This document shows positions 1 to 4,875 of a DNA stretch of 5,402 nt, piece after piece; within the stretch, counting starts at the first letter, position 1, and each line of letters starts with the position of its first letter. The position numbers were made by a program, and so were the translations under genes. Source of the stretch: Clostridia bacterium (GTDB lineage: Bacteria > Bacillota_A > Clostridia > Christensenellales > Aristaeellaceae); assembly GCA_017620455.1 (NCBI GenBank), contig JAFZQK010000052.1:1-5402 (forward strand), given 5' to 3'. The notes beneath the pieces were generated by a model. It was not told the origin of the DNA, ran no database searches, and saw nothing but the letters and a program-made list of their open reading frames with translations.

Positions 1-50
1 CGCCTTTTCCGCCCGGGAGTCCCGCAGGGACGAGAGGAAAAGGCGTTTTT
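1..50 (+). terminator. Intrinsic terminator, plus strand, at window edge
   Basis: Arms at 1-10 (cgccttttcc) and 36-45 (ggaaaaggcg) are perfectly complementary. Inside them is a small second hairpin, gtccc/gggac at 19-23 and 27-31 with loop gca. Five T follow at 46-50. This fits a rho-independent terminator for a transcript entering from the left on the plus strand, although no such gene is visible here. Whether it also works on the minus strand depends on bases before position 1. Confidence 0.5.
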
Positions 51-51
51 G

Positions 52-80
52 TCGATCAAATGGAGGATCCATTTGATCGA
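52..80. repeat. Perfect 13-bp inverted repeat
   Basis: The arms tcgatcaaatgga (52-64) and tccatttgatcga (68-80) are perfectly complementary and leave only a 3-nt loop. No T tract follows on either strand, so it is not a standard intrinsic terminator. It could be an RNA stem in a 3' untranslated region or a DNA-binding palindrome. It lies between two terminator-like hairpins, and its function is unknown. Confidence 0.7.
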
Positions 81-81
81 A

Positions 82-100
82 GGGGCTGTGCAACAGCCCC
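82..100. repeat. Perfect 8-bp inverted repeat, terminator-like
   Basis: The arms ggggctgt (82-89) and acagcccc (93-100) flank the loop gca. On the minus strand the stem is followed only by a short T-poor tail (ttcgatc). If it acts as a terminator for the upstream minus-strand operon it would be weak. It begins 1 nt after the previous inverted repeat. Confidence 0.5.
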
Positions 101-102
101 AG

Positions 103-147
103 GCGGGGGCCGTTCTTTGGCTGAAAAGAGCGGCTCCCGCTTTTTTT
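103..147 (+). terminator. Strong intrinsic terminator, possibly bidirectional
   Basis: A stem of about 16 bp forms from 103-118 and 125-140, GC-rich at the base and AT-rich toward the loop, with two G.U pairs. Seven T follow at 141-147, so the clearest reading is a plus-strand terminator. A shorter hairpin nested at 129-141 (agcgg / ccgct, loop ctc) is followed on the minus strand by a ctttt tail. It lies only 16 nt beyond the stop of the minus-strand GH130 gene. The region may therefore end convergent transcripts from both sides; the minus-strand role is the weaker claim. Confidence 0.65.
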
Positions 148-156
148 GTCCGTTTC

Positions 157-1179
157 TTACCGGCGGCCGATCTCGGTATCGTCGGCGGTGGTTTTGCTGT
201 TGTCCTTGATATAGTCGATGATCTCGTCCAGGTTGCCGAAGGCCAGGCCCACGTAGCTGTCGGAAGCGCCGTAGTACACGGCGATGCGGCCGGTGTCGGG
301 ATCGTGGAGGGTGGCGCAGGGGAAGGTGACGTTGGGCACGAACCCGCGCTCCTCGAACCATTCCTCGGGGGTCAGCAGGTAGTTCTGGCAGCGGTATTTC
401 ACGATGGAGGGGTTGTCGATATCCAGGATGGCGCCGCCGATGGAATACACGTAGCCGTTGCAGGTCTGGGTGACGCCGTGGTAGAACAGCAGCCATCCTT
501 CGCTGGTTTCGATGGGCGCGGCGCCGCCGCCGATCTTCAATCCCTCCCACCAGTTATTGCCCCGGCTCATCACGTGGCGGTGCCGGCCCCAGAATTCCAT
601 GTCCGGGCTCTCGCTGATGAAGATATCGCCGAAGGGGGTGTGGCCGCTGTCGGAGGGGCGGGACATCATCATGAAATTGCCGTGCACCTTCCGGGGGAAG
701 AGCACCGCGTTGCGGTTGAAGGGCAGGAAGGGGTTTTCGATGCGCACGAAGGTTTTGAAATCCTTCGTTTTCGCCACGCCGATGGCCGCGCCGTAGAAAT
801 CCTGGCACCAGATGATGTAGTAGGTGTCCTCCACCTTCACCAGCCGGGGATCGTAGGCGTAGATGGGCATGAAGGGCTTGCCTTCCGCGTCCACGAAGGG
901 GATCTTGTTTTCCTCAAAGTCCCAGTGGATGGCGTCCTGGCTCCAGCCCAGGTAAATGTAGGGCACGCCGTTGGTCTGCTCGCCCCGGAACACGCCCACG
1001 AACCTGCCGCCGTAGGGCATGACGGCGGAATTGAAGATGCGGGCCACGCCCTTGAGGGGATTGCGGCCGATGATGGGGTTGTCCGTATAGCGCCAGAGGG
1101 GAGAGTTGATGTGGCCCGCGGGCTTCTCCTGCCAGGGCACGTTGGGCAGCTTGGGGGCGATCATCTGATATTTGGGCAT
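157..1179 (-). CDS. GH130 beta-1,4-mannoside phosphorylase (mannooligosaccharide or Man-GlcNAc type)
   Basis: This 340-residue protein is a complete glycoside hydrolase family 130 phosphorylase, a five-bladed beta-propeller enzyme of the cytoplasm (no signal peptide). The family cleaves beta-1,4-mannosides with inorganic phosphate and releases alpha-mannose 1-phosphate. The YAYDPR motif carries the expected proton donor, Asp110. Conserved phosphate and sugar site blocks follow: FNRNAVLFPRK (154-164), SRPSDSGHTPFGDIF (173-187), SPDMEFWGRHRHVM (191-204), KIGGGAAPIETSEGWLLFYHG (215-235) and VPNVTFPCA (281-289). These blocks match the GH130_2 type, which includes mannooligosaccharide phosphorylases (RaMP2-like) and mannosyl-N-acetylglucosamine phosphorylases. 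I cannot separate the two from sequence alone; the neighbouring mannosylglucose phosphorylase favours mannooligosaccharides. The start is supported by AAAGGA at 1189-1194, 9 nt upstream. It is the last gene of the operon, 63 nt after the mutase. A polar tail of about 12 residues (about 329-340) extends past the usual family end. Confidence 0.9.
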   Translation of the reverse strand: MPKYQMIAPKLPNVPWQEKPAGHINSPLWRYTDNPIIGRNPLKGVARIFNSAVMPYGGRFVGVFRGEQTNGVPYIYLGWSQDAIHWDFEENKIPFVDAEGKPFMPIYAYDPRLVKVEDTYYIIWCQDFYGAAIGVAKTKDFKTFVRIENPFLPFNRNAVLFPRKVHGNFMMMSRPSDSGHTPFGDIFISESPDMEFWGRHRHVMSRGNNWWEGLKIGGGAAPIETSEGWLLFYHGVTQTCNGYVYSIGGAILDIDNPSIVKYRCQNYLLTPEEWFEERGFVPNVTFPCATLHDPDTGRIAVYYGASDSYVGLAFGNLDEIIDYIKDNSKTTADDTEIGRR

Positions 1180-1242
1180 GAGAGATCATCCTTTCTTTCG
1201 TCGATTCAATTTTTTTACTGCAAGCGGAAAGCCTTCCGCGGT
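1180..1242 (-). other. Intercistronic gap with a hairpin, no clear terminator
   Basis: This 63-nt gap separates the mutase stop from the second GH130 gene. Just after the stop a 6-bp stem with a 4-nt loop (gcggaa / ttccgc, 1224-1239) can form. In the transcript the stem is followed by ttgcag and then a run of seven A, not T, so it does not look like an intrinsic terminator. I see no convincing promoter before the downstream ribosome binding site. The hairpin may protect or process the mRNA and so set the expression ratio of the genes on either side; that is inference. Confidence 0.5.
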
Positions 1243-2919
1243 TCAGCGCAGGTATGCTTCCATGCCGGTGGCCAGGGCCTTTTCCTCCAGGGCGGCGGCG
1301 TCCCGGTCCGGGGCGGAAACGGAGAGATAGATTTTTATTTTGGGCTCGGTGCCGCTGGGCCGTACCACGGCGGACGCGCCGCCGGCCAGGGTGAATTTCA
1401 GCACGTCGGCGGGGGGCAGGCCGTCCAGGCCGGGGCCGTAATCGGCGGTTTTTTCCACCTGCCGCCCGGCGATCCTGCCAACGCCGCTGCGGAAGGCGGC
1501 CATGATCCGCCCCATTTTCTCAAACCCCGCCGCGCCTTCGAATTCATAGCTGTGCAGCGTGTTCAGGCAGTAGCCGTACTCTCGGTACATTTCCTCCAGC
1601 CGGTCCAGAAGCCCGATCCCTTTGCTTCTGTAATACGCGAACATTTCGCAGATCAGGAACGCGGCGTTCACGGCGTCCTTGTCCCGCACGTAGGTGCCGG
1701 ACAGGTAGCCGTAGCTTTCCTCGAAGCCGAAAATGTAGCTGTCCCGCCGCCCGGCCTTTTCCAGGCGGGCGATGGTCTCGCCGATGTACTTGAAGCCCGT
1801 GAGCACGTTCACCGTCTCCACGCCGTACCGACGGGCGATTTTCTCGCCCATGTCCGTGGTGACGATGGTTTTCACCAGCACGGGCTTTTCGGGCATTTTT
1901 CCCAGGGCGATGCGGCGGCTGCACACGTAATCCAGCAGCAGCACCCCCGTTTCGTTGCCGGTGAGCAGGCGGTATTCCCCCGCGCTGTCCCGGACCGCGA
2001 TGCCGCAGCGGTCGCAGTCCGGGTCCGTGGCCAGGAGCAGATCGGCGTTCAGCCTTTGGGCGTATTCCAGGCCCAGCTGCATGGCCTCCCGGATCTCGGG
2101 GTTGGGGTAGGGGCAGGTGGGGAAGCGCCCGTCGGGCTGCTCCTGCTCCTTTACCACGGTGACGCTGGCATACCCGCTTTCCCGCAGCGTGCGGGTCACG
2201 GGCTCAAGCCCCGTGCCGTTCAGGGGGCTGTACACGATGGCCACGTTCCTGTCGATCTCCTCGTCCCCCAGCAGGGACTGGGCCTTGACCTCCGCCACGA
2301 AGCCGTCGTACACCTCCTCCGGGATGAAGGCGATCGTGCCGGAGCGAAGCCCGTCCTCAAAGTCCAGGCATTTGACGTCCTCAAACACATCCAGCTTTTC
2401 GATTTCGGAAAGGATCTCTTCTGCGGCCCGGGTGGTGATCTGGCAGCCGTCGGGGCCGTAGACCTTGTAGCCGTTGTATTTGGCGGGGTTGTGGGAGGCG
2501 GTGACCATGATGCCCGCGGCGCAGTGCAGTGCCCGCACGGCGTAGGACAGGCAGGGGGTGGGCATGAGCCGGTCGTAGATCAGGGCCCGGATGCCGTTGG
2601 CCGCGAACACCCCGGCGGCGGCCCGGGCGAAGGCGTCGGAGAGGATGCGGCTGTCGTAGCTCACGGCGATGCGGCGCCCGTCCGCCGGGAAATGCGCGTT
2701 CACATAGTCCGCCAGGCCCTGGGACGCCCTGCGCACGGTGTGCACGTTCATGCGGTTGGTGCCCGCGCCGATGACGCCCCTCAGGCCCCCCGTGCCGAAG
2801 GCCAGTTCCCGGTAGAAGGCGTCCTCCTTCCCGGCTTCGTCCATGCCGCGCAGCTCCTCCTGCAGCGTGGGATCGGCCAGGCGCAGCCAGCGTTCGTAGC
2901 TTTCCCGAATGCTCTTCAT
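1243..2919 (-). CDS. Phosphoglucomutase / phosphomannomutase (alpha-D-phosphohexomutase)
   Basis: This 558-residue cytoplasmic enzyme has all four active-site signatures of the alpha-D-phosphohexomutase family in the right order. They are the phosphoserine loop TASHNP with Ser142, the metal-binding loop DPDCDR (Asp299, Asp301, Asp303), the sugar-binding loop GFEESYGY (398-405), and the phosphate-binding loop RPSGTEPK (520-527). The N-terminal FGTGGLRG block (41-48) is typical of long bacterial PgcA-like mutases, and the length fits that group. It interconverts hexose 1-phosphate and 6-phosphate through a bisphosphate intermediate. Between two GH130 phosphorylases, its likely main substrate is alpha-mannose 1-phosphate, giving mannose 6-phosphate; activity on glucose 1-phosphate is also expected, and sequence does not settle the preference. 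The start is 12 nt after the upstream stop. AGGAGG at 2927-2932 shares a base with that TGA and lies 7 nt from the ATG, so translation is probably coupled. Confidence 0.93.
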   Translation of the reverse strand: MKSIRESYERWLRLADPTLQEELRGMDEAGKEDAFYRELAFGTGGLRGVIGAGTNRMNVHTVRRASQGLADYVNAHFPADGRRIAVSYDSRILSDAFARAAAGVFAANGIRALIYDRLMPTPCLSYAVRALHCAAGIMVTASHNPAKYNGYKVYGPDGCQITTRAAEEILSEIEKLDVFEDVKCLDFEDGLRSGTIAFIPEEVYDGFVAEVKAQSLLGDEEIDRNVAIVYSPLNGTGLEPVTRTLRESGYASVTVVKEQEQPDGRFPTCPYPNPEIREAMQLGLEYAQRLNADLLLATDPDCDRCGIAVRDSAGEYRLLTGNETGVLLLDYVCSRRIALGKMPEKPVLVKTIVTTDMGEKIARRYGVETVNVLTGFKYIGETIARLEKAGRRDSYIFGFEESYGYLSGTYVRDKDAVNAAFLICEMFAYYRSKGIGLLDRLEEMYREYGYCLNTLHSYEFEGAAGFEKMGRIMAAFRSGVGRIAGRQVEKTADYGPGLDGLPPADVLKFTLAGGASAVVRPSGTEPKIKIYLSVSAPDRDAAALEEKALATGMEAYLR

Positions 2920-2925
2920 GCCGTT

Positions 2926-2934
2926 TCCTCCTCA
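2926..2934 (-). promoter_or_regulatory. Ribosome binding site overlapping the upstream stop codon
   Basis: In the transcript the phosphorylase stop TGA runs directly into the mutase Shine-Dalgarno sequence as TGAGGAGGA, and the ATG follows 7 nt after AGGAGG. A ribosome terminating on the first gene therefore sits on the start site of the second, which suggests translational coupling and matched output of the two enzymes. Confidence 0.75.
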
Positions 2935-4101
2935 GGAATGTTCCTTCAGGTATGCCAGGTTCTTCCGGATGAAATCCGTGCGCTGGCGCACGCAGTCCGC
3001 GCTGCGCAGGGGATCGGCGGGGGTGGAGAACACGTAATCCGTGAGGCGATCCAGATCCGTGGTGGCCACGTGGAGGCGGGTGTCGCTGGAGGCGTAGTAG
3101 ATGTACACCCTGCCGTCCGGGGCGGCGATGGCGCCGTTGGTGAACACCACGTTGCTCACGTCCCCCACGCGCTCGCCGCCCAGGGGAGCGATCAGATATC
3201 CGCCGGGCTCGGCGATCACCCGGGCGGGATCGTCCGGGGCGGTGGCGAAGCAGTAGATCACGTAGCGCAGCCCCGCGGCGGTGTTCCGCACCCCGTGGGC
3301 GATGTGGATCCAGCCCCGGTCCGTTTTGATGGGCACGGCCCCGGCGCCGTTCTTCGCCTCCGTGACGGTGTGATACCGGCGCACAGAGGTCATTTTTTCC
3401 CCGTCGATGACGGGGTGCAAAATGTCCCTGCACAGCCCGAAGCCGATGCCCCCGCCGGACCCGGTCTCGATGAAATCGTCCATGGGCCGGGTGTAGAAGG
3501 CGTACTGCCCGTCGACGAATTCCGGGTGCAGGCATACGTTGCGCTGCTGGGGGGAGCGCAGGGTGCGCAGGTTGGGAAGCCTCTCCCAGGTTTTCAGGTC
3601 CTTGGTGCGCACGATGCCCGCCGCGGCGGTGGCGGCGCTCAGATCCGGGGAGGAAAGGTCCTTGCTCTCCGAGCAGAAAACGCCGTAAATCCAGCCGTCC
3701 TCGTGCTGGGTGAGCCGCATATCGTAGACGTTGGTTTCCTCCGGGCAGGTGTCGGGCAGGATCACCGGCTCGTCCCAGAAGCGGAAGCCGTCCACGCCGC
3801 TGTCCGACTGGGCCACGGCGAAGAAGCTCTTGCGGTCCGCGCCCTCCACCCGGGCCACCAGGGTGAACTTGCCGTCCAGCAGCAGCGCGCCGCTGTTGAA
3901 CACCGCGTTGACCCCCAGCCGCTGCATCATGAAGGGATTGGACGCCGGATCGGGATCGTAGATCCAGAAAGGCGGGATATGCTCCCGGGTCAGCACCGGA
4001 TGCGTCCACCGTTCAAAAATGCCGTTGTAGCGCGTGCCGTCCACTGTGTTTTTCCTGGCCAGCAGGGCTTCGTAACGGGCGCAGAGCTCCTGATAGGTCA
4101 T
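2932..4101 (-). CDS. GH130 4-O-beta-D-mannosyl-D-glucose phosphorylase
   Basis: This 389-residue protein closely resembles mannosylglucose phosphorylases such as RaMP1 of Ruminococcus albus (GH130_1), judged from memory of the family rather than an alignment. The enzyme converts mannosyl-beta-1,4-glucose plus phosphate to alpha-mannose 1-phosphate and glucose in the cytoplasm. Diagnostic blocks, numbered from the start used here, are [12 protein letters not shown] (61-72), [19 protein letters not shown] (83-101), [19 protein letters not shown] (124-142) with the expected proton donor Asp127, [13 protein letters not shown] (183-195), [18 protein letters not shown] (203-220), [13 protein letters not shown] (263-275) and [13 protein letters not shown] (312-324). 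Length and order of blocks are normal. An ATG at 4108-4110 lies three codons upstream in frame, but the AAGGAGG at 4111-4117 touches it with no spacer, so I start at the ATG at 4099-4101 with a 9-nt spacer. It is the first gene of the operon. Its substrate normally arises from mannobiose through a 2-epimerase, which is not in the window. Confidence 0.93.
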   Translation of the reverse strand: MTYQELCARYEALLARKNTVDGTRYNGIFERWTHPVLTREHIPPFWIYDPDPASNPFMMQRLGVNAVFNSGALLLDGKFTLVARVEGADRKSFFAVAQSDSGVDGFRFWDEPVILPDTCPEETNVYDMRLTQHEDGWIYGVFCSESKDLSSPDLSAATAAAGIVRTKDLKTWERLPNLRTLRSPQQRNVCLHPEFVDGQYAFYTRPMDDFIETGSGGGIGFGLCRDILHPVIDGEKMTSVRRYHTVTEAKNGAGAVPIKTDRGWIHIAHGVRNTAAGLRYVIYCFATAPDDPARVIAEPGGYLIAPLGGERVGDVSNVVFTNGAIAAPDGRVYIYYASSDTRLHVATTDLDRLTDYVFSTPADPLRSADCVRQRTDFIRKNLAYLKEHS

Positions 4102-4110
4102 TTTCCGCAT

Positions 4111-4117
4111 CCTCCTT
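4111..4117 (-). promoter_or_regulatory. Ribosome binding site that decides the phosphorylase start
   Basis: The transcript carries AAGGAGG immediately followed by ATGCGGAAAATG. Zero spacing to the first ATG is not workable, whereas 9 nt to the second is near the normal optimum. The second ATG (4099-4101) is therefore the preferred start. Confidence 0.75.
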
Positions 4118-4151
4118 GCGCCGTGGGCGCGCCGGTTTTTCCGTCAGGTCC

Positions 4152-4199
4152 ATTATAAACGAATCGAACGGAATTTGCTATGGACAAAAAAGAAAAAAG
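4152..4199 (-). promoter_or_regulatory. Sigma-A-type promoter of the mannoside phosphorolysis operon
   Basis: On the minus strand a perfect TATAAT lies at 4152-4157. The best-spaced -35 (17 nt away, 4175-4180) reads TAGCAA and matches TTGACA at only three positions. A pyrimidine tract of thymines broken by one C (about 4184-4198) lies at about -40 to -54, where an UP element would sit. Transcription would start near 4145, giving a leader of roughly 44 nt to the chosen ATG. A poor -35 with a perfect -10 suits a promoter that needs an activator, but I could identify no operator or cre site. Confidence 0.6.
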
Positions 4200-4205
4200 C
4201 ATACC

Positions 4206-4227
4206 AAAAAAGGGCCCCTAAGGGCCC
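4206..4227 (-). terminator. Intrinsic terminator of the lysis module
   Basis: In the transcript the stem GGGCCC / GGGCCC (4222-4227 with 4212-4217, loop ttag) is followed by six T (4211-4206) and then a further T-rich stretch. It lies about 90 nt beyond the holin stop and about 50 nt before the TATAAT of the next operon, so it separates the two units. Confidence 0.85.
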
Positions 4228-4260
4228 GCAGCGCATCGAAATAGAATTTTTATGCCCTGC

Positions 4261-4301
4261 GTCGGAACAAAGCGGAATTCGGGATCCCGCTCTGTTCCGA
4301 C
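4261..4301. repeat. Long imperfect inverted repeat downstream of the holin
   Basis: The arms gtcggaaca (4261-4269) and tgttccgac (4293-4301) are perfectly complementary. After one mismatch the stem continues for 5 bp (agcgg 4271-4275 with ccgct 4287-4291), closing an 11-nt loop. No T tract follows on the minus strand. It starts about 15 nt past the holin stop and precedes the true terminator, so it may stabilise the 3' end of the lysis mRNA, or mark a site at a prophage boundary. Both roles are inference. Confidence 0.6.
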
Positions 4302-4315
4302 GTACCCCGGGGTTT

Positions 4316-4501
4316 TTACAGCTTGCCGCGGGTGGTGGGGTCGTTGACGATGCCGAAGGCGGCGACCACCGGCAGCAGCACGTCCAGAAAGGCGTTCACG
4401 GGCTGGGCGGCGTCGATGCCGAAGAATTCCTTCAGGCAGAATACGATCAGGGCGGCGGTGGAGGTCCACAACGCCCAGGAACGGAAACGGTTTTGCTTCA
4501 C
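4316..4501 (-). CDS. Small phage-type holin, Phage_holin_1 / phi-LC3-like
   Basis: This 61-residue membrane protein has two hydrophobic helices, roughly residues 9-28 and 35-54. The C-terminal GIVNDPTTRGKL matches the GIVNDPTTKG signature of small Firmicute phage holins of the phi-LC3 type. Such proteins form lesions in the cytoplasmic membrane that let endolysin reach or degrade the cell wall. The start codon is GTG (4499-4501). An AAAGGAG lies 7 nt upstream, and the start overlaps the previous stop by 4 nt (GTGA), which indicates coupling to the coiled-coil protein. It is the last gene of the lysis module. A domesticated role in a host-encoded cassette cannot be excluded. Confidence 0.85.
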   Translation of the reverse strand: MKQNRFRSWALWTSTAALIVFCLKEFFGIDAAQPVNAFLDVLLPVVAAFGIVNDPTTRGKL

Positions 4502-4875
4502 GGGGCTTCTCCTTTCTCTCTTCGCCCGGACAGATAGGCGTCCAGGCCGGATTTGACGGTTTTCAGCCGGTCGATGCTGTTGCCGGTAATCTCGTGCATC
4601 AGCAGCGCGTTCAGGGCGGTGAGGGCCTGGGTGAGATCCTGGCGCATGAAGGAAAAGCGCATCTCATCCCGGCTCAGGCTCGCTTCGCAGGCCGCCATGC
4701 GGTTTTCCAGGGCGCGCAGGCGGCTCTCGGTTTGAGACCGGGCGGCCCGCCGCCTGTCCGCGCCGGTGAGCTTGCGCATGGCGTCCACCCCCGCACAAAG
4801 CGCCGCCGCCAGCCCCGCTGCCGCGGTGAGGAACAAGAGGGCGCTGACGGCCCCCTGCCAGGTGAGGTCAGCCAT
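4498..4875 (-). CDS. Membrane-anchored coiled-coil protein of phage lysis module
   Basis: I cannot give this 125-residue protein a defined function. It has one N-terminal hydrophobic helix (about 8-30), a basic patch (RKLTGADRRRAAR, 34-46) that should stay in the cytoplasm, and a predicted coiled coil (about 46-92). A LLMHEITGN motif (91-99) is followed by a helical IDRLK segment. Small proteins with this layout and an H-E-I-x-GN-like motif recur, as I recall, beside holins in Clostridia phages and prophages. The order of helix and coiled coil is reversed compared with XhlA-type proteins. It overlaps the endolysin stop by 8 nt and the holin start by 4 nt. A GGAG lies 6 nt before its ATG. An accessory, holin-partner or antiholin role is inferred from position only. 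Confidence 0.75.
   Translation of the reverse strand: MADLTWQGAVSALLFLTAAAGLAAALCAGVDAMRKLTGADRRRAARSQTESRLRALENRMAACEASLSRDEMRFSFMRQDLTQALTALNALLMHEITGNSIDRLKTVKSGLDAYLSGRREKGEAP

Noticed and set aside
1201..1220. A TTGCAG-like hexamer and A/T-rich stretch before the second GH130 gene, considered as an internal promoter.
   Set aside because: No acceptable -10 box occurs at 16-18 nt spacing on the minus strand.
2381..4009. Minus-strand open frame of 542 codons spanning the first phosphorylase and part of the mutase.
   Set aside because: It is a shifted-frame shadow of two genes with complete, well-conserved family motifs. Its translation is Arg, Gly and Pro-rich and crosses a genuine stop/start junction.
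49..4158. Open frame of 1369 codons on the plus strand across all three metabolic genes.
   Set aside because: It is in exact antisense codon register with the three minus-strand genes, which share one frame. It stays open because those genes use no TTA, CTA or TCA codons, as expected in a GC-rich organism. It starts with TTG inside a hairpin and gives a protein rich in G, A, V, H and P with no recognisable domain.
4304..4317. Palindrome accccggggt followed by a run of T, considered as a plus-strand terminator.
   Set aside because: The palindrome has no loop, so only a very short stem could form. No plus-strand gene lies to its left.
4218..4469. Minus-strand frame overlapping the holin in another phase.
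   Set aside because: The holin frame has two membrane helices, a family C-terminal signature, a GTG with good ribosome binding site and a GTGA coupling overlap. The other frame is Arg-rich and runs through the 3' hairpin and the terminator stem.
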